Below are positions 49,101 through 61,100 of a stretch of DNA of 64,000 bases, in pieces. The DNA comes from Eublepharis macularius. Its lineage: Eukaryota > Chordata > Lepidosauria > Squamata > Eublepharidae. Under the pieces are notes generated by a model, which worked only from the letters and a program-made list of their open reading frames with translations, did no database searches and was not told where the DNA came from. Position 1 is the first letter of the stretch, and every line of letters starts with the position of its first letter. The translations under genes were made by a program, and so were the position numbers. The DNA is taken from positions 9,630,001 through 9,694,000 of the forward strand of contig NC_072801.1 in NCBI RefSeq assembly GCF_028583425.1, written 5' to 3'.

Positions 49101-52100
49101 TTTTGCCTAATTCAATGGTCCTGTAAGGTAAATCAGTCACTTCATCTTTACTTGCACTGGTCAGATTTATGCTGGTTTTAACATGTAAGTGTTTTGAGGA
49201 TAGTGAATGCTTAGCTGATGAGCGAGGAAAGATGTTGGCATATAAACTTAAGTGCTCTTCCTTAGAAGTAAGTTCCATTTTGTTCAGTGGGATATGCAGT
49301 TTCATAAACGTCCTTAGGGTTGTCACCTTAGAAACAAGACGGGTTCCGTTTTTGGATTGCAAAGTGACATGAATGTGTGGGGATAATTTGCTACAGAAGT
49401 TGCCAACCAAAGATGGTTACTGAGCTCCAAAATGTATTTTTTATTCCCCCTCTCACCTTTCCCAACATTCCTCCATATTCTGTCATGGTGTAATGTTAGT
49501 AAATAGATCCAGAGGAGTTAGCTGCGTTAGTCTGTAGTAGCAAAATAGAAAAGAGTCCAGTAGCACTTTTAAGACTAACCAACTTTATTGTAGCATAAGC
49601 TTTTGAGAACCACAGTTCTCTTTGTCAGATGCATCTGACGGAGAGAACTGTGGTTCTTGAAAGCTTATGCTACTGGACTCTTTTTGATTTTGCTACTACA
49701 GACTAACACGGCTAACTCCTCTGGATCTATGCTATAGTAAAGTTGGTTAGTCTTAAAGGTGCTACTGGACTCTTTTCTATGTTAGTAAATGAGACTCTTT
49801 CTTATCCAGGCTATAACTTCCCTTCTCTTGTCAATTATTTTAGTTGACCTCCATGACCTATTTGGTCTGGGATTCTTTTAAGTTCTTTCCTGTTCCCAAG
49901 CGTAGTGATTCACTTGCCCTCCTCTAAGTAGGGAGGTAAAAAAGATGGTTCTTTCATTTGAAGGAGGAGATGATAAGTTGCTTCCGGGCTGACGAGATTG
50001 TCACCCATGCAGAATATGAATGGAGGATTCTCAGACTTCATCTTTGCCTCTTGGTTACTCAGTTTCCCCCTTTGTGATTACAGCCTGTGAAGGAGGGTGA
50101 CCCGCATTTCCATCACTTCCTGCTTAGCCAGACAGAAAAGGTGAGCACCAGTTTGAGCTGTGTCAAATCAGAAGCCAGGTCCAACCCAAGGTGACCTTTC
50201 TACAGCTGTGCATGGATAGATTTTCACTTCAGACGATGACAACCCGGTCAGATGTGTGGTTTATTATGTGCACAGCAGACCCAGTGCTGTAAGTTTGGGG
50301 GTTTGTGACTCCCTTTCATGGGCCTGCCAGATGCAGCAGTCTGTTCCCCAGCAATTAGCTCTACTTTGGCATTAATAAGCATATGTTCCATTACAGCTGA
50401 AGCTCAGAGATATCCCTCAAGAAACCAGTTTGGTAAAGCATGTGCACTTGGTGGGTTTGGGAGTCCACAGAATTATGGGTGTTATGGCTGTCTAGATTAC
50501 AAAGGGTAGCCAAGTCAGTTGGTCCTTGAAAAATAAAACTCCATTGGCACCATAAAGACTAACATTTATTTCACTGTGAGCTTTTGTGAACCATAGCTCA
50601 CTTCCTCAGGCTGCTACAACCGCAGCAGGTCACTGGACTAGGTAGGTCTCTGTGATAAACTCTTAAGGAAGCAGTACAGGAAGTTGGTGATGGGTCCGCG
50701 CACGCGTGGGGGCTGAATAACTGCTCCAGAACTGGTGGGTGCGTTTAGTGCGGGGGAGGGGCTGAAAGGGAGAGGGTTGAACGTCATCGGGGAGGCTCTG
50801 TGAGGAAATGGGGGACACCATCAGGTGCCATGACGTCGCCTGCAAGCGGTCGGCTGATGTCATGATGTCACAGGTGGAATGACGTCACGAGGGGAAGGGT
50901 TGGGCGAGTCACCTGCGCAGAGGCTGCCTAACTGACTCTGTTTGAATGTATGCGACTCCCCCCTCCCCTCCACTACCCACAGGAACTTGTTGTTGCCAAC
51001 CTCCAGGTGGTGCCAGAATTGCAACTGATCCCAGTCCACAGGGATCATTTCCCCTGGAGGAAATTGGAGGGTGGATTCTATGGCCTTATATTCTGCTGAG
51101 GCCCCTTCCCTCCACAGCTCCCCCTCTCCAGCCCTCCCAAATCTCCAGGAATGTCCCTCTGGGAGCTGGCAACTTACCTCAAAGCCAAATTCCGCCACAT
51201 GGAGAAGGGTGCAGGAAAGAGAATGGGAAATGAGGTCATACCTGTTAGATCAGGTGCCTTGGTGGTGTGCTGTGATGTCATCATCTGTAACTTACAGGTG
51301 TCAGGAGCAGAACCAGCATGAAGCACCCGACTGTGAGGCTGGATGCCTCGCGGTTGAGACATGGCGCCGCACTGCATCGTAAGGGATGCTGGGGGACCAC
51401 GAGGATGTGACACGGCTGTGGTTTCTGGCTGGCCTCCATGCAAGCAGAGATGAGCCGAATGGATCTCCCTGTAGGGGTCAGGCAAAGAAGCAAATCCCAC
51501 CCAACTCTCTGAGTTCCCGTTTCTTTCTTGGCCTGGTTTGCTCTCACCAGTTGGGTCGTGATGCTTCTCCCAGCTACGCAGTCAAAAAGGGTCAGAGTTG
51601 GCTTTTGCAGCGAGGGTTGCCAATCTCCAGGAAATGGCTGGATATTTCCTGAAATTACAACTGATCTCTAGCCCACGGACCTCTCTACCCCACTGAGGTC
51701 CCTCCCCTCCCCAAATCCCACCCTCTCCAGGTTTCAGCTCCCAAATATCCAGGAATTTCCCATCCTGGAGCTGGCAACCCTATTTGTAGCTGCTGCCTCC
51801 TCTAGCCCTGAACAATTGCTTGTTAGATGATCAATGCTTCAGAGCCTCCCTAGATAGCATCCCAAATCTAGCCCGCCCCAGCTGAAATTTTGCATGTTGC
51901 AATTGTTGGAGGGTGACCCGCATTGGTAGCGTGAAAGTTTTTTTAAAAAAAATATTTTTCAGTTTTTGTTCTATTTGAAATGAAAAAATAAGCCTCATAC
52001 ATCACAGAAACATACATATGACAATAGTGAGAAATCGACACATAAGCATCCTTAAAGGTTTCCAAATATCTAAAAATAAGTCCATCTGCAATTGTTGTCT

Positions 52101-55100
52101 ATATGCCATATGTTTGAATATTGACAAAGTTTTAATGGCTTGGAGGGTCCATTTTCGTTGACCATTAGTTAGCTTGCAGGGTGCAGTCTCCTCAGAGAGG
52201 GGGGAATTTTTCTGTGTCTTTGTGTTGGGTGTGTGGCAACTTGCCAACTTTACTGTTGCAGGCCAGTCTTAGCTTGTGGCTACACCGATGTCTCTGCTCG
52301 GCAGACTGGTCCCGTTATAAATGGTGATGCTGCTTAGCAGTAGGTAAAATACAGTTACAGACCACATGTTCAGGGAGGGCATTGCATACCACTATGAAGC
52401 TGCTTCTCCTGGAATATGGGCCAGGTGCCATGTGGAGCAGTGCAAAAGAGTGCTGCTATTTTTATATGATGTTTTAATGTTTTAATATGGAACGTTTTAA
52501 AATTATTTTAAGGTTGTTATCCACCCTGAGCCCGCTTGCGGGGAGGGCGGAATACAAATATGATGTAAATAAATAAATCACACACCACTGGTAAAATCCC
52601 ACAGCTTCTCTGATTTCCCTGACTTTCCTTCTTCCTTGAAGAAGAGAGCTGGGCACAGTAGCTAGCCTCTCTTCACAGACCTAAATAAAAGCTAATCTAT
52701 CTTTTTTGCTCTTTACTAATGTAGTCACAATATCTGTGAATATGCAGTTGCTAGGGGGGTTGCAGGGGCTGAGGACCTTTGCCACAGAGAGAACTGTTTG
52801 TTTTTCTCATGTGGCAAGTAGGGTTGGGGTGTAGTTCCCTGGTTTATTTCTAGGAGATTTCCTCTTGAGGCAAAGAGTCTGGATTGCTAGCCTTCAAGAA
52901 AACAAAGATGGTTGCTGAGCTCCTCCAAAATGTGTTTTTTCTTCCCCTTCTTGCCTTGCAGCCAGCTGTTTGCTATCAAGCCATCTCAAAGAAGCTGAAG
53001 GTGTGTGAAGAGGTACAGCAGACTTTGCTTTTGATCTTCCTTTGATGTCTCCAGAATACCTCGTTTGCTCTGAAGTAAAATCAGTCTTTTGTATGTGTGT
53101 GTGTGTGTGTGTGTGTGCGTGTGTGCGTCCCCAGGAGACCGGATCCACATCCATACAAGCAGCAGACAGCACAGCTATCAACGGCAGCATCACACCTACA
53201 GATAAGAAGTAAGAGCCTCCCTTTTGAAAGGGGGGGGGGCGTGTTTTCCTCTAATATTTCCAGGTCTGCAGTTAACTTGGAGAGGCACTCAGTGGCTTGA
53301 ACCCATTTAAATGTGAGCCTTCAAAGGGTCCGTTTGTGCACCTTTGGATGGATGATGCCCCTGAACTCCTAAGCATCTTTCTCTGCAGTTCAAAGGACAG
53401 ATGTTCGATCGCTAGCACTGTGGTGTGAAAAGCATATTTATGCCATAGAGTTAAATTCTACTGTGTAGCTCTTCCAGGTGATTTACGAATGCATTTGACG
53501 CGATTTCAGTCTTGCTGGGAAATGAGCTTTCTGAGGTAGGAAAATTCCACACCTAGAACTAGCCACACAGCGGTGTCACCCGGTGCCTAGGGCCCACACT
53601 GGAGAGCTGGGGCCTTCTGGCCTCATCTGTGCATTGGGGAGAAGCACCTGCACCCACGACAGATCCAGGGAGCTGGGCAGCAGGGAGGGGGGGGTCATGC
53701 CTACTCCCACCACTATAGTATTTACGTGCCAGACAGCTGGCATTATGACAGTTAAAGTCCTCACTTGAGGGACCTTGATGGAATTCCTGTTCTCAGTGAC
53801 CATAGTTATCTAGAGGTACACACTAGACTTTGGGTCTGGATACTGAAAAGAGACTTTTGTTGTGGTGACCTTAAATTGTTATAAAATTAATTGTTGCCCT
53901 CTTGGAATCCTTTGTTGACGGGGAGGGGGCAAAAATGGCATTGTGAATATGTAGTTGCAAGCGGACATGTGTTTGGCTGTCTCTGCACATTACGGAACCT
54001 TGGAACCGCAGAGCACTGTAAGTGGGAGCAGAGCTTGCCTCCGCAATCTGCCCCCTCCGTATGTTTCTTTCCCCATCCTCTGAAAAGGGGTTACGTTGGA
54101 CTGCATTTACCAAAATCAAGCAATGACTCTCCCTCGGTGACCTTGGGCCAGTCACTCACTGTCGCCTGAACTGTGCCGTGCCGGATGGGTATGTGGAACA
54201 AGTGGGAGTAGCCCCCTGTTTGTCTTCCCTGGGTCTCTTGGTGGAAGGGCAAGATATAATTGTAATACCATGAACACTTTTTCAAGGAGTTTTCCTCCCG
54301 GTCTGACAAAATCCTGCAAGCGGTAAAAGTTGCCACAGTGTGGTTTTTTTCACCAGAATCTGCCAGGATCTTACTTTTGACATGCACTCTGTCAAAATTG
54401 CCTGTCCCCACCCCCCACGGTTTGTCGGGCAGCTGAATGTGTTTAACCACTAGGAGAGGAAGAGGTGGGCCCTCTTGTCCCTTCTAGGAATGGTGCTGTG
54501 CAGCACTTGAGTCTTCAGGCACTTCCTATTCCTCCCTTCCCCCTTCTAGAGTGACAGGAGCCACAGTTGAACTTCCTGTCTCAATCTTGGAGGCGATTTC
54601 CCGCCTGTGCCACCACAGAGCAGACTGCAGCCTTTATGCTGCTGCAGCCTCTGACTCAGGATGTTGGTCTTACCATCCTGCTGAAGGGAAACTAAAGTAG
54701 TGATGAAGGCATTCAGGTAAACCTTTTCCCCCCACAGCGCAGGACGTGACCCCTGAGTTGATGAGAAGGGCAACTGGCAGCCAATCTGGTGGCAGCAGTT
54801 AGAGTTGGATTAAGCTTGGGGGAGCGTGGGTTCAGATATCTGCTCACCATGAAACTCGCTGTTCATTCTCTCACAGCTTTGTTTAGTTTGCAGAGGAGGG
54901 GAGAATAATGTAACCCCCCCCCCCTCCAAATACTCCTTGGAGGAAGCCAGGATATCAAGATGAACTAAACCAACTGGATCCTTCGAGTGGCTTGCCCTCA
55001 ACGCTGTCCAGTTGGTAGGCTGAAGCATAGCCAAGGCCACCAGCTGTGCGCTGAGTGGCACGCATACAGAAAGCTTCAGTGCATCTGTGTTTAGCTCTTT

Positions 55101-58100
55101 CCAGATCCGGCTGGAGGTATGAATGTAAACAGAATAGCGAATGTACTCTCTTCTTCAAAGTTTCTAGAGTAACTTCTTCTGTTTCAGCTTGGTATCGTCT
55201 TTGTTGCCCCTCCATATATTTTTACTGGAAAGTGCACGCAAGTCCCTCCCAAGCGCAACAGCACAACTTTCTCTTCTGTTGTTAGGTTGGATAAGGAATT
55301 TGACCCATTAGCGGAGGCTTTCCCTGACCCCCAGCCTGGAGTGGCCACTAACAGGTGAATTCCGCAGGGACGGCCCATGTGAGTTGGTGGGAACAAAAGC
55401 CAAAAATTGAAGAGGTTTTGAGGCATTAGAAAGCTCCTTTTTATTTGAAAGATGCAAATGGAAAGATGTAGATGAGTCTCTGGTGACCCTTACATTGGAT
55501 AGCGATAGGAGGTTCACAAATACTTAATCAAAGAGAAGTTTTGTCCCTGTAATCTGACTGTTGACAGTATTTAATTTTGCACAGAAAGGGTTGCAGAACC
55601 TGCCTTGAGGGATAGTAACTGGTGTGAACAGCGAAGGGACAGGGCAGAAGCATCAAGGCTAGAAGATGTGGGGAGGGGGGAAACCTGAATATGGGAAGTA
55701 AGCTGAGGCGGTGGCTGATGGGTCCTGTTTGGGTGTCTCTTGGAACATCTTTCCCCCCCCCCCCCATCATGGGCACGGGTCAGGCTGCAGCTGTGACATT
55801 CTATTCAGAAAGGGTAGTTCTTGTCCGTTGTGATTTTTTTAGAAAGGCAATGAGAGGCTGCAGCACATTAGCATGTTCATCTGTTCAGGTGCGCTTTTGC
55901 ACTTTGCCACTTGCAAAGGTTTTTTTTTTTTTTTTAGTTATCCTCACACCAACTTTTTCATCCAAGGAGGCTGAGAAGTCAGAGCTTAGATCTGAGCCTG
56001 CACCTCTCTCTCCTGCAAGCCCGAGACACTCTCCCCAGCTCAGAACTAGCTTGTTTTTGTGCTGCCTCCAACTTCTGTGCTCACACAGCTGCCCAGACCG
56101 TGGGCCTTTCTTTGACTGGTGTTTCTCTGTAACAAACAAACATTGGTCTTGGAGGAGGCTTGCTTATCTGTCTAAGCAGAAAGAAGGACCTGTGCAGTAG
56201 GACGTCTTGCTGCCATATACTGCAGGGAGCAAAGTTTTGATGTCAGTCCAGCAGCAGCTCCCTATCAGGAAATAAATACCATTTTTTTTAGAAGTGCTAC
56301 TTTTGCATCCTTCAGTTTCTACTTTTTAAGAATGTCTGTCAACCACTCCACTCTTACAGACGACAGACCTTGCTGCTTGGCTGGAATCTTTGGTAGTGAG
56401 AGTCTCTGTTTTCCTGAAGCTTGAGCCCTGAGAGGCTTAGTTTGGGAACCTCTGCCCTGAAAGAAAGCCAGGCCTGTATGCAAGCACTCCTTCTAGATGA
56501 ATATTCAACATTAACCATCTCTTTTCCTCCCCAGGATAGGCTTCCTTGGCCTTGGCTTGATGGGTAGTGGCATTGTCTCCAACTTGCTGAAAATGGGGCA
56601 CACTGTTACTGTCTGGAACCGGACTGCAGAGAAGGTAAGCTTGCTTCTTAGCCAGCATGAAGTGACATCAAATAGTAAAAGCTGGGGCTTGATTTGCAAA
56701 GTAAAAGACTGGGACATGACTGCAGGCCTCAGTCAGCCTGACCTTGGACAGTGAGCATTAATGGGTTGATCTCATAGGGAATATATGGTAAGAGGTGAGC
56801 CATTTGATCAGTTTTTGACATCTGTCTTTGCTGCTTTGCCTGTTTAGAATAACTGCTTGAGATGTGTGCTGAGTTTTCTAATTGCTCTGACTAAGAGAGC
56901 TTAAAGTATTGCACTGTTTCATAGTAGCCATGGTAACAGTTTCCTTCCCTCTGGTTCATTTTTGTTTCTCCTCACCACGCCTCCCACCCCCAATTTTATG
57001 CTGTCTTTGTGGTGGGTATGCTGTTTGTGCCTTGTAATACCTGTAACAGCTGCTGCCACGTCATGTTGGTGCCAAGGTTTGGGGGAGAAGCCTCTCATCT
57101 ACCCATTTACATGGGCAGAGCAGGGAGGGAGGCTGGCACGTTTCTTCAAAGCAGCGTTCAAGGACCACTGGGGGACTCGGATCAGTGGTCCGCAGGAGGG
57201 GGAGGCCGCATGAGTTTGCTGTCGTCTTCTGCAGCTGCTGCTTGCAAAATGTTTGATGCCACCCCCAAAATAGCAGTGCCCCTGTCCCATTAAGGGTGGT
57301 CCATACAATTTAGCTGCATGGCATAATGCTTAAGACAGCCATGCTGCCTCCTGGCAGCCTAAGTGGTCCCACCTGTCCCCACCAGCAGAAAGTAGCAGGC
57401 TGCTGCCTCTTCCCAGCAGTCAGGGCAAATAAGATTCCCCATGGGCTGAGTGTTGAGGCCAGCCCCAAGAGGGTTCTCTCCGGCCATATCTACAGAAAGA
57501 AGGTGGTGGCCGCTGCCTTTACTGCTGTGCTTGGGACCTGAATAAGCTGCTTTGGAGCCCGGTGGTTCCTAGGAATCTCTGGATTGTCCTGATAGGTTTT
57601 GACTGGAGATGATCTGCTTTGTGATGGGGAAAGTGGGCAGGGCATGGCTACTACGCCTTGTGTTGTGGGAGAGGAGAGGAACAGAAAACACATGCCTTGT
57701 TAGGACAGTTTTAGGCGGGTCCAGGCCATGCTGGTCTGCAGTAGAACAGCAGGATTTGAGTCCAGTGGCACCTCAGAGACCAACCAGAACAAATAACCTG
57801 TGCTTGTAGGGAGAGTGTTAGAAAAGCTAAAGCTCAGTATGCTAAAAACAACAACAAAAAAGAATTCTTTGCTTATGTTCAAAGTAAGTAAAAGAGCAAG
57901 GACATGGTAGGCCCATTGCAGGGACGGGAAAGTGAAATTGTAGCAGGTGATGAAGAGAGGGCAGAACTGCTCAATTCCTACTTTTCTTTGGTGTTCTCCT
58001 GTGATGGAAATGGTGCTCAACATGGCAAAAACAGAACATACGATGAAGGAAGAGAGTTGCAGCCTAGGATCGGCATAGTGGTAGTACATAAACACTTAGT

Positions 58101-61100
58101 TTCTTTAAATGAAACTAAGTCCTTAAGGCCAGATGAATTTCATCCAAAAGTACTAAAAGAACTCCTGGATGTAATTTCTGAGCCTCTGCCCATTCCTTTT
58201 GAGAATTCTTGGAGAACAGGTGAGATGCCAGAAGATTGGAGGCGGGCAAATGCTGTCCCCATCTCCAAGAAGGGGAAACAGGAGGACCTGGGTAACTTGA
58301 CAGGTATATCTGGAAATTTTTTCGAACAAATCATCAGTCAGTCCTTGAGCATTTAGAAGAGCCAGCATGCATTTCTCAAGAACAAGTCGTGTCAGACTAA
58401 CTGTTCTCTTTTTTTGAGAAAGTTACTACCTTGCTGGATCGGGAATGCTGTAGACATATTTTATCTCGATTTCAGTAAGGCTTTTGATAAAGTTCCATAT
58501 AATATTCTTGTTGACAAGTTGGTAAAATGTAGTTTGGATCCTGTTACTGTTAGGTGGATCTGTAACTGGTTGACAGATTGCACCCAAAAAGTGCTTGTTA
58601 ATAGTTCTTCATCCTCTTGGAGAAAAGTGACAAAGTGGAGTGCCTCAGGGATCAGTCCTGGGCCCTGTTTTGTTCAGCATTTTTATAAATGATTTGGATG
58701 AAGAAATAGAAGGAATGCTTATTGAATTTGCAGATTATACTAAATTGGGAGGGGTAGCAAATATGGTAGAAGACATATTCAGGATACATGGAGCAGGGGT
58801 GTGTGTGTAGTTGTGAATTTCCTGCATTGTGTAGGTGTTGGACTGGATAACCTTGGAGGTCCCTTCATGATTCTATCATTTGCAGAGTGGCTTTCAAGAG
58901 CCAGAGCTCCCTCCTTGAGCCACTGGACTTAAATCCTCTTTAGGAGTAGCCCTTTTAGATGACAACAAGCTGTTTGCCTTTCTTTGTTCTGATCGAGACC
59001 ACAACCCTCTCCAAGGCTGAACTGGGATACATCTAGGTTCCTACTAGAGCCAAGGCCCAGGCGGCCTTTCTTGTCTGGTGGCCTCTCTCTCTTACATTTG
59101 GGTCTGTGACTTTTGCAGTGTGATTTGTTCATCCAGGAGGGGGCACGGTTGGGAAGAACCCCCGCTGAAGTAGTTTCGACCTGTGACATCACTTTCGCCT
59201 GCGTCTCTGATCCCAAGGCAGCCAAGGATGTAAGGATTATCTCTTTTTGTTTGTCTGCTTCTCTTTCTCTCTCAGGATTTCTTTGCTTTCTTCAAGCCCT
59301 TTCCAGCAGCCATTGGCTGTGGATAGATAACAACTCCTCCAGTAATTTTCTGTTTGGATGGACTAGCATTGCAAAATGTCAGTCCACAAAAATACGGAGT
59401 TCTATTCCTAGTTTTAAAGTAGTGGGATAACTTCCTTACAAAGGTGATTGAAAAGCAGGCGTTCCCATGTCGTGTCAGTCCTTTTCTTTGTGCAGACAAT
59501 AACTTTCTAATGGAGGGACGTGCTGGGATTCCCTCATACAGCTGACCAGTACAAGGACGTTTCTGAAGGGTCACCATTCTGCAGGAAGGGGTGCCCCATC
59601 CCTGAGCCGTGGAGAGGGGGGAATGCTAGAGGGCAAGATTAAGTGAACTGCTTCACAATAGCTGAGTGACTGTTTGCCCCACTGTTATGGTGCTCTTGGA
59701 GTAAATACCTTAATGAATGTAAGATAGATGTGTGCTTTCCGTAATAATCTGTGAAAAAAACAATAACCCATTGACTCAGGTATTAAAAGTTTGAGAAACG
59801 ACTCTCTGGTATTTAGGGCTGTCTATCACGTTTTTATCCTGCCTTCTTTTCACGGGTGGAGTCTGTAGTGGCTCTTCGTGCCTCTCTTTTTCTCCTCACA
59901 GCAACCCTGTGAGGTAGGCTTGGCCAAGAGATTCTGACTAGCTCAAATAAGTGCTGAGTTGGGTCCTCGCAGGACTCTAACTGTGCTATTACACGGTTTA
60001 GCACAAGGCAAGTCTGCCTTTACAGCTGCACCCCTGTGCATGTTCTGGAGCTGGATGCTTAATCCACCCTTTAAAAGCATAAATGTCAGATGACTGGAAT
60101 GGGCGTTGAATATGCTGTGTTAGTTTGGCCTCACACAGCGCTCTCTGTGTATTTTTCCTTTAAATAAAAATGAACCGGTACCCAGTCTGTGAAATGATTT
60201 ACAACAGTCCCGTGGGTATAGTTCTCCCCGTGTCAGTTGCAGAGTGTCTGAAAGGATCTTCTTGCAGCTTTTCCCTCACAGCAGCCAACCCTTTGAGAGG
60301 TCACTGTTTGTTCCTGTTTTACAGTTGGGGAACAGAGGCTGAGAGTGTGACTTGCCTAAGACGATCCAGAGGTGGGGTTTGTAACTCATTTGAACAGGTT
60401 GAGGTCAGATGGAGGTTTGTGGTGTAGAAGTTAGCCCATGAAAAGCCTAGGGATTTTAATGGAGGGTGGGATGAAGAAGATTGTCCGTCTGTGCTGCAAG
60501 GATAGGCTTGCTGATAGGTGGCCAGATTGGTGCCCTACCTGGCACCTTCCTCCTCCCCTCAACTCACAGTGGAAGGCAAGACGATAAAGCAGCATTGAGT
60601 ACAGTGGTTAACATTCAGCTTCCTTCAGTTAGGAAGTAAATATAAACCAAAGTAGTTAATCTTTCCCTCCCTTTCCGCACCAGAACCCTCATTTAAAGCA
60701 GCCTGCCAGCATGCCTACTTGCTAGTTGTTGCCCTGTAGTGTTAATGCAGTAAGCCTGTTCCATCTCTGCATTCTGCCCCCCCCCTCCCCATTCTTTGGG
60801 CTGCATGAATCAATCCATGAGAGGTGGTATGGAGAATTCCATCCAGAAACAGAATAGGGAGTTGGGGGTCGTGTCCTTCCCATGCTAGGATTCATGACGG
60901 GGCACACAGGCTTTGAGACTTGCTTTGCTGATGTTAAATGCCGCCTAGGACATTAACCTTCGTTTCTGTGAGGTCTGCTTTTTCTCAGTGTATTTCATCA
61001 TACACTGGAGGGAGACCTGATTGCCCCTTCCTCAGCCGAGTGTTAGTCTTTTCCTGGCAGAATACAAATGCCCCCTTCTAAAGCACCTAACTCCTGACTT

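Larger units (their letters stand above)
47359..50083 (+). other. GLYR1 intron 6
   Basis: Mostly an L2 LINE copy (47516-48655) and a snap-back element (49493-49790). Between them (48660-49450) lies an antisense frame of 206 codons of unknown meaning. Confidence 0.6.
50141..52961 (+). other. GLYR1 intron 7
   Basis: Holds a snap-back fragment (50515-50625), a CG-bearing stretch with four CRE-like octamers (50831-50887), two hAT-like copies (50989-51175, 51612-51782) and a LINE tail (52440-52582). Confidence 0.6.
53209..56534 (+). other. GLYR1 intron 9
   Basis: Contains the candidate cassette exon (55286-55354) and a SINE-like fragment (54118-54275). Short poly-C, poly-G and poly-T runs (near 53231, 54917, 55752, 55920). 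Otherwise nothing recognised. Confidence 0.6.
56635..59118 (+). other. GLYR1 intron 10
   Basis: Holds a CR1 LINE copy (57800-58878) apparently lying within a snap-back-type repeat whose two pieces are at 57711-57791 and 58879-58925. 56.6-57.7 kb shows nothing I can name. Confidence 0.6.
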
